A DNA stretch of 7,917 nt from NCBI GenBank assembly GCA_019084435.1, contig JAHRFV010000111.1, forward strand, positions 1 through 7,917, read 5' to 3'. The notes under the pieces are model-generated. The model was not told the DNA's origin and made no database searches. It worked only from the letters and a program-made list of their open reading frames with translations. This DNA comes from Dethiosulfatibacter sp. Lineage in GTDB: Bacteria > Bacillota_A > Clostridia > Tissierellales > Dethiosulfatibacteraceae. Shown here one piece after another: positions 1-6,822 of this stretch; position 1 is the stretch's first letter, and every line of letters starts with the position of its first letter. Position numbers and translations under genes: made by a program.

Positions 1-56
1 ACAGAGTATGCAGAGGATGCGGATACTATGATGGGAAAGCAGTTTTAACAGTTTAA
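1..56 (+). CDS. rpmF: 50S ribosomal protein bL32, 3' end only (partial)
   Basis: This is the C-terminal tail of bL32, a small protein of the large ribosomal subunit. Read from base 3, the frame gives RVCRGCGYYDGKAVLTV and then TAA at 54-56. Bases 1-2 (AC) would complete a His codon if the preceding base is C, giving the usual HRVC start of this block. The CxxC pair (codons 9-11 and 18-20) matches the second half of the bL32 zinc ribbon, and the following GYY-x-GK is typical of the family. The start and the first CxxC lie outside the window. rpmF directly before plsX is a common arrangement in bacteria, which supports the call although only 17 residues are visible. An intrinsic terminator follows five bases after the stop. 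Confidence 0.85.
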   Translation, partial: RVCRGCGYYDGKAVLTV

Positions 57-60
57 TCAA

Positions 61-97
61 ATGGAGATAGTGCTCAGGTACTATCTTCATTTTTGTT
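61..97 (+). terminator. Intrinsic terminator after rpmF
   Basis: Arms 61-71 (ATGGAGATAGT) and 80-90 (ACTATCTTCAT) form an 11-bp stem with a single G-U pair and an 8-nt loop (72-79). A run of five T (90-94) and TTGTTG... follow. It starts five bases after the rpmF stop and lies upstream of the plsX promoter, so it probably ends or attenuates the rpmF transcript. The stem is only moderately GC-rich, so some read-through into plsX is plausible. Confidence 0.75.
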
Positions 98-124
98 GCA
101 AATGAACATATTCTAAGGTATACT
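96..124 (+). promoter_or_regulatory. Probable sigma-A promoter for plsX-acpP
   Basis: A -35-like hexamer TTGCAA (96-101) and a -10-like hexamer TATACT (119-124) are separated by exactly 17 bases. Each differs from the housekeeping consensus at one or two positions. The predicted transcription start is near 130-132, giving a leader of about 23 bases before the plsX ATG at 154. Its position just after the rpmF terminator fits a fresh start for the lipid genes. I saw no convincing FapR-type operator around it. Confidence 0.65.
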
Positions 125-153
125 AAATGTTGAATATTGATGCGAGGTGTTGT

Positions 154-1155
154 ATGAGAATATTAGTGGATGCAATGGGTGGAGACAATGCACCGATTGA
201 AATAGTCAAAGGTTCCATACTGGCAGCGAGAGAGTACGACATCAAGATCACACTTGTCGGTAAGGAAATAGAAATCAAGAAGTACTTGAACACAGATAAT
301 GAAACTCTAACAAAATTTGATATAATTAACGCAGAGGATGTTATCACCAATGATGACAAACCAGTCAAAGCCATCAGATCAAAAAAAGAGTCTTCGTTAG
401 TCAAGGCAATGAATGCGCTAAGAGAAGGTAATGGTGATGCTTTGGTTTCAGCAGGCAGCACGGGGGCACTTCTTAGTGGTGGATTGTTTATCGTAGGACG
501 GATAAAAGGTATTGAAAGACCATGTCTCACGCCACTATTTCCAAATGGAGACAGATTCAGCCTCTTGATGGATGCCGGAGCCAATGTTGACTGCAAGCCG
601 TTGTTTTTATATCAGTTTGCATTGATGGGCAAGGTATACATGGAAAGGGTACTGGATATTAAGAACCCCAAAATTGCGCTGATCAATATTGGTACAGAAC
701 AAGGAAAGGGGAATAAACTTGTCATCGATACTTATGATATTCTGAACAAGACGGATCTTAACTTCATTGGTAGCGTCGAAGCCAGAGATATCCTGAGAAA
801 TGACTCAGACATTTTATTATGTGATGGTTTTGTTGGAAATGTAGTGTTGAAGTTAACAGAGGGAGTCATGTCAGAACTAATGGGACAAATCAAGGAAGAA
901 TTGCTTAAGACAACCAAGGGAAAGCTCGGAGGTTTGTTGATTAAGGATTCTGTCAAACACCTTAAAAAGAGGTTTGATTATTCAGAGCATGGCGGAGCGC
1001 CTCTACTTGGTCTGAAAAGTCCAATAATAAAAGCTCATGGCAGTTCCAATGATGTGGCTATCAAGAATGCCATTAGACAATCTAAGCTATTTATAGACAA
1101 TAAAGTTAATGAAAAGATAATAGAACAATTGGAAATGGGAGGTGAAATCAGTTGA
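154..1155 (+). CDS. plsX: Phosphate acyltransferase PlsX
   Basis: PlsX converts acyl-ACP and inorganic phosphate to acyl phosphate, the acyl donor for PlsY in the first step of phospholipid synthesis. It is a peripheral membrane enzyme. The 333-residue product has the usual family length. It begins with the hallmark MRILVDAMGGDNAP and contains SAGSTGA (99-105), CDGFVGNVVLK (223-233), EHGGAPLLG (278-286) and HGSSND (295-300). I chose the ATG at 154 over the in-frame ATG at 127. The family's N-terminus starts exactly there, a GAGGTG ribosome binding site (144-149) precedes it, and the predicted transcript begins after 127. The stop TGA (1153-1155) shares its last A with the acpP ATG, so the two are probably translationally coupled, which makes sense because AcpP carries the PlsX substrate. 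Confidence 0.96.
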   Translation: MRILVDAMGGDNAPIEIVKGSILAAREYDIKITLVGKEIEIKKYLNTDNETLTKFDIINAEDVITNDDKPVKAIRSKKESSLVKAMNALREGNGDALVSAGSTGALLSGGLFIVGRIKGIERPCLTPLFPNGDRFSLLMDAGANVDCKPLFLYQFALMGKVYMERVLDIKNPKIALINIGTEQGKGNKLVIDTYDILNKTDLNFIGSVEARDILRNDSDILLCDGFVGNVVLKLTEGVMSELMGQIKEELLKTTKGKLGGLLIKDSVKHLKKRFDYSEHGGAPLLGLKSPIIKAHGSSNDVAIKNAIRQSKLFIDNKVNEKIIEQLEMGGEIS

Positions 1156-1394
1156 TGTTTGAAAAAATCAGGGCGTTAATAATTAACAGATTAAGTCTGG
1201 ATGAAGATACTGTCATAACGATGGATACATCATTTGCAGATGATCTGGAAGCAGATTCAATAGCTCTTGTCGAGCTAATCATGGGAATTGAAGATGAATA
1301 TGGAATTGAAATTGATGATGAAAATGCGGAAAAAATAAAAACTGTAAGAGATGCAATCGAGTATCTCGAAAATATTATCGATCAAAAGTCCTGA
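1155..1394 (+). CDS. acpP: Acyl carrier protein
   Basis: This small acidic cytosolic protein carries growing fatty acyl chains on a 4'-phosphopantetheine arm and supplies acyl-ACP to PlsX. The 79-residue product has the classic four-helix ACP pattern. The attachment serine is Ser35 in the block FADDLEADSIALVEL, and the recognition helix EDEYGIEIDDENAEKI follows. The motif reads ADSI rather than the common ADSL, and Glu32 replaces the usual Gly of DLGADS; both look tolerable. The start is ATG at 1155, overlapping the plsX stop by one base. A strong ribosome binding site, GGGAGGTGA, lies at 1137-1145. A TTG at 1152 has better spacing from it and would add one residue, so the start is uncertain by one codon. 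The stop codon lies within the next terminator stem. Confidence 0.95.
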   Translation: MFEKIRALIINRLSLDEDTVITMDTSFADDLEADSIALVELIMGIEDEYGIEIDDENAEKIKTVRDAIEYLENIIDQKS

Positions 1395-1412
1395 AAATCA
1401 GGACTTTTATTA
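1384..1412 (+). terminator. Intrinsic terminator overlapping the acpP stop
   Basis: Arms 1384-1394 (AAAAGTCCTGA) and 1398-1408 (TCAGGACTTTT) form a perfect 11-bp stem with a 3-nt loop. The tail TTTTATTAAAT is T-rich but interrupted. The acpP stop TGA is the last three bases of the left arm, so a ribosome finishing acpP would cover the hairpin. The near-symmetric A and T flanks could also let it work in the opposite direction. It probably limits read-through from plsX-acpP into rnc. Confidence 0.8.
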
Positions 1413-1464
1413 AATAATCAACGATTAGTGATTAGCGTTGTGTGATCATTAATCATTGATTATT
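1413..1464 (+). repeat. Long imperfect inverted repeat in the rnc leader
   Basis: Arms 1413-1434 and 1443-1464 are 22 nt each and separated by an 8-nt loop (1435-1442). They pair with one C/A mismatch and two G-U wobbles. The arms are built from near-repeats of GATTA and ATCATT, including GATTAGTGATTAG on the left. The structure ends one base before the rnc ribosome binding site GGGAGG (1465-1470) and begins four bases after the acpP terminator. It is too AT-rich and lacks a T-tract to be a normal terminator. It could be a dispersed intergenic repeat, an mRNA stability element or an RNase III target. The inverted repeat is read directly from the sequence; any function is inference. Confidence 0.7.
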
Positions 1465-1475
1465 GGGAGGCTGAA

Positions 1476-2177
1476 ATGGAGATTGATGTCAATCAATTTG
1501 AAAAGGTTTTAGGATATGAATTTATTAATAAAGAACTATTAAAAGAGGCACTGACACACAGCTCATTTTCAAATGAAAACGGACAGCAGATAAGAAACAA
1601 TGAACGAATGGAGTTTTTAGGCGATGCAGTACTAGAGATTATGGTAAGCCATTATCTGTTCAAACGATTCAACACCTACCCGGAAGGTAAACTGACGCGA
1701 TTGAGGTCAAAGGTAGTGTGTGAGGATGTACTTTATGAGATTTCGACGCAATATAAGCTTGGTGATTTTTTGGTACTAGGCAAGGGAGAAGAATACACTG
1801 GGGGAAGGAATCGAAAATCAATTCTGGCAGATAGTCTGGAGGCTGTGATAGCATCTGTATATCTGGATAGTGGACTTAAAAATGTCGAAGAGCTATTTTT
1901 ACCAAAGTTTGAGCAATTCATTGAGAGGGCTGCAACGGGTCAGATTAGTCTTGACTTTAAAACAAAATTTCAGGAGGTCGTTCAAAGAGACCATCCAAAT
2001 AGCAAAATAAGATATCAGGTTTACCGAGAAGAAGGCCCTGACCACGACAAAACTTTTTACGTCAAATTATTTTTAGACCAGAATAAGGCAGGCAATGGAG
2101 AAGGAAAGAGCAAGAAATCGGCAGAACAGGAAGCTGCAAGGGAAGCGCTTATTAAAATGGGATACATAAATGCCTGA
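1476..2177 (+). CDS. rnc: Ribonuclease III
   Basis: This endonuclease cleaves double-stranded RNA and matures the rRNA precursor as well as some mRNAs; it acts as a cytosolic homodimer. The 233-residue product has the normal length. The N-terminal catalytic domain (about 1-150) carries the signature NERMEFLGDAVLE (42-54) with Glu46 and Asp50. The second acidic pair is Asp119 and Glu122 in ILADSLEAVIA. These correspond to the four metal-binding residues of the E. coli enzyme. A double-stranded RNA-binding domain covers about 158-231 and ends in GKSKKSAEQEAAREAL. The ATG at 1476 follows GGGAGG (1465-1470) at 5-base spacing. The end overlaps the next gene by 8 bases. I see no convincing promoter in the 67 bases before it, so expression may depend on read-through or on a weak promoter I cannot recognise. 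Confidence 0.97.
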   Translation: MEIDVNQFEKVLGYEFINKELLKEALTHSSFSNENGQQIRNNERMEFLGDAVLEIMVSHYLFKRFNTYPEGKLTRLRSKVVCEDVLYEISTQYKLGDFLVLGKGEEYTGGRNRKSILADSLEAVIASVYLDSGLKNVEELFLPKFEQFIERAATGQISLDFKTKFQEVVQRDHPNSKIRYQVYREEGPDHDKTFYVKLFLDQNKAGNGEGKSKKSAEQEAAREALIKMGYINA

Positions 2178-3270
2178 CAGGAATATTATTATACCCATTT
2201 TTATACCCCACAGAGGTTGTCCCAATGACTGTTATTTCTGCAACCAAAAAAAAATAACCGGAGTGAGTTCCGATATCACTTCAAAAGACATTATAAATCA
2301 TATCGAGAGCTATCTGAATACAATTGAATCAGACGGAAATATTGAAATAGCATATTTTGGAGGGAGCTTCACTGCTATAGATATATCTATACAAGAAAAA
2401 TTACTGTCAATTGCATATAAATATAAAAACAGTAACCAGATAAATGCAATCAGAATATCAACGAGACCAGATGCTATCAGTGAAAAGATTCTGGATATGC
2501 TGGACAACTATGGCGTAGATATTGTTGAATTGGGTGTGCAGTCGATGGACGATGAGGTCCTTTCCAAAATCAACAGAGGGCATACATCTGAAGATGTAAA
2601 AAGAGCGAGCCATCTCATAAAACAAAGAGAAATAATACTAGGGCATCAGATTATGCCGGGTTTATATGGAAGCAGTATAGATAAGGATATAGACACAGCT
2701 CAAGAATCAGCAGCGTTGCTGCCTGATATTGCGAGAATCTACCCTACTTTGGTCATTAAAGACACCCAGTTTGAAGAACTGTATGAAAAAAATAGATATC
2801 ACCCTCTAAAACTGGATGAGAGTATTGAACTCGTTTCTCGGTTATATGCGATATATGAGCAAGAGAAAATAAAAGTAATTAGAGTAGGTCTGCAGCCGAC
2901 AGTAAATATGACATTGGGAAAGGACATTATCGCAGGACCTTTTCATCCTTCATACAGGCAAATGATCATGACCAATATCTATGTCACATCTCTTATTTAT
3001 AGTCTTAAGGACAAAGAGACAAATAAACTGACAATCAGAAGCAATGAAAAAAACTATAATTATATTGTGGGATTGAGTAGGCAGGGATTGGATAGATTGA
3101 AAAAATCCCTGAATGTAGATAATCTGAGTTATATCAAAGATAATAATACTGAACAAATTGAAGTTCAGACAAAGCATGGCGCAATGTGTTTTAGCGAAAG
3201 GAATCTGATAGAAACCTTTTATATAATCAGCAAGGAGAGGGAATATGTATTTAAAAGAGATTATTATTAA
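2170..3270 (+). CDS. Elp3-like radical SAM protein without acetyltransferase domain
   Basis: The 366-residue product is a radical S-adenosylmethionine protein of the Elp3-like group (COG1243 type). The [4Fe-4S] cluster motif CxxxCxxC is Cys17, Cys21 and Cys24 in PHRGCPNDCYFCNQ. The SAM-binding Gly-Gly is in YFGGSFTAI (62-70). Further radical SAM core blocks are ISTRPD (96-101), VELGVQS (119-125) and GHQIMPGLYG (158-167). RIYPTLVIKDT (189-199) resembles the Elp3 RIYPTLV block, and RVGLQPT (238-244) and AGPFHPSYRQ (255-264) follow. Full Elp3 proteins exceed 500 residues and end in a GNAT acetyltransferase domain used in wobble-uridine tRNA modification. No such domain is visible here, so that reaction should not be assumed. 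The gene starts inside the end of rnc and runs 26 bases into smc, so it is probably co-translated with both. Its substrate is unknown. Confidence 0.85.
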   Translation: MPDRNIIIPIFIPHRGCPNDCYFCNQKKITGVSSDITSKDIINHIESYLNTIESDGNIEIAYFGGSFTAIDISIQEKLLSIAYKYKNSNQINAIRISTRPDAISEKILDMLDNYGVDIVELGVQSMDDEVLSKINRGHTSEDVKRASHLIKQREIILGHQIMPGLYGSSIDKDIDTAQESAALLPDIARIYPTLVIKDTQFEELYEKNRYHPLKLDESIELVSRLYAIYEQEKIKVIRVGLQPTVNMTLGKDIIAGPFHPSYRQMIMTNIYVTSLIYSLKDKETNKLTIRSNEKNYNYIVGLSRQGLDRLKKSLNVDNLSYIKDNNTEQIEVQTKHGAMCFSERNLIETFYIISKEREYVFKRDYY

Positions 3271-6200
3271 TGGCTTCAAGTCTTTTCCCGAAAAAACGGT
3301 GGTTAAAATCAACTCAGAATTAACAGCTGTGGTTGGTCCTAACGGAAGTGGCAAAAGCAATATATCAGACTCTTTCAAGTGGGTCATGGGTGAACAAAGC
3401 GCTAAAATTCTCCGAGGATCAAAAATGGAGGATGTCATTTTTGCGGGGACAGAAAAAAGAAAGCCACTTAGCTATGCTGAAGTAGATTTGATATTCAATA
3501 ATAGCAGCAGAAAGCTTCCTGTAGAGTATTCGGAGGTCAGCATCAAACGTAGGTTGTATCGAAACGGGGATAGTGAATATCTGCTGAATAACAATAATGT
3601 CAGATTAAAAGAAATCAGAGAATTATTTATGGACACCGGGATAGGCATAGACGGATACTCAATCATTGGACAAGGAAGGATAGAGGATATCATTAGTGCT
3701 AAATCCGATATCAGAAGAAAGGTTATTGAAGAGGCTGCAGGCATTGTAAAATATAAGACTAGAAAAGATGAATCCCTCAAGAAACTCCAAAAGACAGAGG
3801 AAAACATTCTAAGAATCAATGACATCATCTCTGAGATTGAGCAGAGAATCGACCCCTTGAGAAAACAAAAAGAAGATGCTGAAATTTATCTCCGATTGAA
3901 AGAAGATTTAAAAACTTATGAATTGAATCTTTTTTCAAGAGAGTATGAAAAAACAAGTGAGTTGCTAAACACTTTAGACAATCATCTTAAGAGCAAGCAG
4001 GAAGAGTTAGAAAAAAACGAAGCCAGACTTGAATCTAACAAACTTGAGTTTGAACAAATCATAGATGATTTAAAAGGCATAGAAGATAAAAAAAATACCC
4101 TAGACGAGATCCAGGAGCGAATCAGCTCAGAATACCTGGAAAAAGATAGCAGCATTAAGCTTGAAGAGAGTAGGTTCAATCTCTACTCAGACGAAAAAGA
4201 AAAACTTAACCAGAATATGGTTGAAAAAGAAAACCAAAAATCCGAATTGTTAAAAAAGTCAGAATCACTAATGAATCAGATAGCTGTTATAGACGGGGAA
4301 CTTGAGCTTAAGAATCGACAGATGGAGAACAGTGAGCAAAAACTAAAAGACTATCTGGCTGACAATACTCAGATGCAGGACATAATAGACAGAAAAAAGA
4401 ACGATGTTTTTGAGAAGTACAATCAACAAACGGATCTGAAAGGCAGAATTAATACAATCGATTCTCTGATTGCAAATTCAATGGATAGAATCAACACCCT
4501 TCAATCAGAAATAGAAGATCAAAAAAGTCAACTTGAAACATTGATTCAAAAAATAGAATTACTGGAGAAGGAACTTAATTCCAAGGAGCAGAAGGTTCAG
4601 AAAAACAATGACAAAATAGGTGAGCTTAAAGACAATTACTCTAAACAAAACGAATCCTGTCTTCTCTTGGAAAAAAATCTTCAAAAGGAACAGAATCATA
4701 TCAATGAAAAGACATCTAAAATGGAATTTTTGATTAGAATGCAGAATTCCTATTATGGTTACTATAAAAGTGTACAAAATCTGATGCTAGCATCTAAAAG
4801 TAATGAATCTTTGGGAGAAGAGATCATCGGAGTCGTCGCTGAGCTTATAGAGACCCATGAAAAATATGAGAATGCTCTTGAGGTTGCTCTTGGAAGCGCT
4901 ATGCAAAATATTTTAATCCGCAATGAGAGAAAAGCCTCTGATATCATAAATTACCTAAAAAGCAATAACATAGGACGCGTTACTTTTTTACCTCTGGACA
5001 CTATTAAACCAAGGAATTTAAATGAGATAGAGAAAAAAGCCCTTCAGATAGATGGTTGCATAGGAACACTCAACAATCTGGTCAGTTATGATGAAAAATA
5101 CTCGCATATAGTGGATTTTCTGCTTGGTAGAGTTATTCTTGCAGATAATATCAAGAACGGTATAAAAATCGCTAAATCAGTTAATTACAGCACAAGAGTT
5201 GTTACTTTAGACGGGGAAGTCATTAATGCAGGAGGCTCTATAACAGGCGGTTCCCTAAAGAAAAATAGTTTCAAGCTTTTAAGCAGAAATAGAGAAATAA
5301 AAGAACTTGAAGATCTAATAATCAAGAAAAGGAGAGACTTTGGTCTATTAAACCAACAGTTGGAATCAGGTAAGGATGAGTTAAGTAAGACAAGCCTGAT
5401 GATTCAAACCTTATTAGATGAGAACACAAACATCAACAACAGCATCATAAATCACCAAACTTCCATTAGATATGAAAAAGAAGAGCAGATGCAACTCATC
5501 ACAAATATCAGCAAACTATCGGATAACATAGCATATCTGGAAAAAGAAAGAGAAAACTATCTAAATGAGAAAAAGGAGTCAGATGAATCACTCAAGCAAT
5601 TAAAACAAAGTATATCAGCGCTTGAAATGGAGCTTGAGGAAAATCACTCCAACTATAAATCATCGCAGGATTATTTGGAAAAAATCAAGCTGGAGATAAC
5701 AGAATGCAGGATTGAGATTTCTCAGATAACAAATGAGCTCAACCTGATAAGAAAAGACCTCGAAAATAATACTGAAGAGTTGAGAAAGAGTAATGACATC
5801 ATTTTGCACGACAAGCTCACCCTAGAAAATCTCGAGATTAAAATTCAAAATCTGCTGAACGCAAATGAGATTCTAAAGGCAGACAATATTCTTTTAAAAG
5901 AAAAGATTGACGATAATAAAAAGAAGATACATGAGTTGAATGAAGAGAGAAAGCTTAAACAAAACTTGTCTTATGAAAAACAAAAGCATGTTAACAATAT
6001 CAACAAAGATCTCAATGACATACAACTTGAAATCAATTCTATCAATCTGAAAATTGAATCATCTGGTAGCAAGATTGAAACGCTATCTGATAGCTTGTGG
6101 GAAGAGTATGAGATGAATTTTGCAATGAGCAAAGTGTACAAGGATGAAACTATAAGTATAACTAGGCTTAATACAGAAGTCAGGGATCTCAAGAGAAAAT

Positions 6201-6814
6201 TGAAGTCTCTAGGAGATGTCAATATCAATGCAATTCCAGAGTATAGTGATGTATCTCAACGCTATGAGTTTCTTACCAAGCAGATAGATGATTTGAATGA
6301 TGCGAAAGTTAAACTAAACAGAATCATAAAAGAACTGACCCATAAGATGAGAACCCAATTTGAGGAAGAGTACCAGAAAATAAGAGAAAACTTCAAGGTC
6401 GTGTTTTTGAGCTTGTTCAATGGCGGGAAGGCTGATATTGTATTGACAGATGAAGATGATGCACTGAACAGTGAAATTGAGATATATGCTCAACCCCCCG
6501 GTAAAAACCTAAACAAAATCTCTTTATTATCTGGTGGGGAAAAAGCCTTGACGGCGATAGCATTGCTATTCGCCATTCTAAGGACAAAACCGACACCATT
6601 TTGCATACTCGATGAGATTGAGGCTGCTTTGGATGATGCCAATGTCCATCGCTTTGCAAAATATTTGAAGGAATTTTCTAAAGAGACACAGTTTTTGGTC
6701 ATCACACACCGTAAAGGAACGATGGAATATGTAGACACTTTGTATGGCGCTACGATGGAAGAGGAAGGCGTCACTAAGCTGGTCTCATTAAAACTATCAG
6801 ATTATAATAATTAG
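3245..6814 (+). CDS. smc: Chromosome segregation ATPase Smc
   Basis: Smc is the ATPase core of bacterial condensin. With ScpA and ScpB it compacts and separates sister chromosomes. The 1189-residue product matches the usual length. The N-terminal head starts MYLKEIIINGFKSF and has Walker A GPNGSGKS (31-38). A coiled coil runs from about 170 to 505, followed by the hinge at about 520-680 with its glycine motif GGSITGG (663-669). A returning coiled coil covers about 680-1030. The C-terminal head has the ABC signature LSGGEKAL (1095-1102) and Walker B FCILDE with Asp1123 and catalytic Glu1124, then the D-loop region AALDD. All ATPase elements are intact. The ATG at 3245 lies within the end of the radical SAM gene and follows AAGGAG (3232-3237) at 7-base spacing. 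scpA and scpB are not in this window, as is usual. Confidence 0.98.
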   Translation: MYLKEIIINGFKSFPEKTVVKINSELTAVVGPNGSGKSNISDSFKWVMGEQSAKILRGSKMEDVIFAGTEKRKPLSYAEVDLIFNNSSRKLPVEYSEVSIKRRLYRNGDSEYLLNNNNVRLKEIRELFMDTGIGIDGYSIIGQGRIEDIISAKSDIRRKVIEEAAGIVKYKTRKDESLKKLQKTEENILRINDIISEIEQRIDPLRKQKEDAEIYLRLKEDLKTYELNLFSREYEKTSELLNTLDNHLKSKQEELEKNEARLESNKLEFEQIIDDLKGIEDKKNTLDEIQERISSEYLEKDSSIKLEESRFNLYSDEKEKLNQNMVEKENQKSELLKKSESLMNQIAVIDGELELKNRQMENSEQKLKDYLADNTQMQDIIDRKKNDVFEKYNQQTDLKGRINTIDSLIANSMDRINTLQSEIEDQKSQLETLIQKIELLEKELNSKEQKVQKNNDKIGELKDNYSKQNESCLLLEKNLQKEQNHINEKTSKMEFLIRMQNSYYGYYKSVQNLMLASKSNESLGEEIIGVVAELIETHEKYENALEVALGSAMQNILIRNERKASDIINYLKSNNIGRVTFLPLDTIKPRNLNEIEKKALQIDGCIGTLNNLVSYDEKYSHIVDFLLGRVILADNIKNGIKIAKSVNYSTRVVTLDGEVINAGGSITGGSLKKNSFKLLSRNREIKELEDLIIKKRRDFGLLNQQLESGKDELSKTSLMIQTLLDENTNINNSIINHQTSIRYEKEEQMQLITNISKLSDNIAYLEKERENYLNEKKESDESLKQLKQSISALEMELEENHSNYKSSQDYLEKIKLEITECRIEISQITNELNLIRKDLENNTEELRKSNDIILHDKLTLENLEIKIQNLLNANEILKADNILLKEKIDDNKKKIHELNEERKLKQNLSYEKQKHVNNINKDLNDIQLEINSINLKIESSGSKIETLSDSLWEEYEMNFAMSKVYKDETISITRLNTEVRDLKRKLKSLGDVNINAIPEYSDVSQRYEFLTKQIDDLNDAKVKLNRIIKELTHKMRTQFEEEYQKIRENFKVVFLSLFNGGKADIVLTDEDDALNSEIEIYAQPPGKNLNKISLLSGGEKALTAIALLFAILRTKPTPFCILDEIEAALDDANVHRFAKYLKEFSKETQFLVITHRKGTMEYVDTLYGATMEEEGVTKLVSLKLSDYNN

Positions 6815-6822
6815 GAGGTAAA

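Noticed and set aside
1..48. Frame 1 reading TEYAEDADTMMGKQF ending at TAA 46-48
   Set aside because: Frame 3 gives a clear bL32 C-terminus with its CxxC zinc motif, so the frame 1 peptide is an out-of-frame reading of rpmF.
104..113. GAACATATTC as a LexA (SOS) box in the plsX promoter spacer
   Set aside because: The Gram-positive LexA site needs GAAC-N4-GTTC. Only three bases per side match here, and SOS control of plsX has no supporting context.
96..150. FapR operator upstream of plsX
   Set aside because: The region around the promoter has no convincing pair of TTAGTACCT-like half-sites; TTTAGTATACC on the minus strand is only a loose single resemblance.
127..153. Longer PlsX start at ATG 127, adding MLNIDARCC
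   Set aside because: The extra residues are not part of the PlsX family N-terminus. The site lacks a good ribosome binding site and lies upstream of the predicted transcription start. ATG 154 has both the family start and GAGGTG.
2950..3438. 162-codon minus-strand open frame
   Set aside because: It lies antisense to the radical SAM and smc genes, both supported by strong motifs, has no recognisable domain, and is explained by composition bias. The other minus-strand frames under plsX, rnc, smc and ftsY were rejected for the same reason.
3800..5000. Lys/Glu/Gln-rich low-complexity stretch in smc as a possible repeat or foreign insertion
   Set aside because: Heptad-like Lys/Glu/Leu-rich sequence is expected for the Smc coiled-coil arms, and the arms and hinge have normal lengths.
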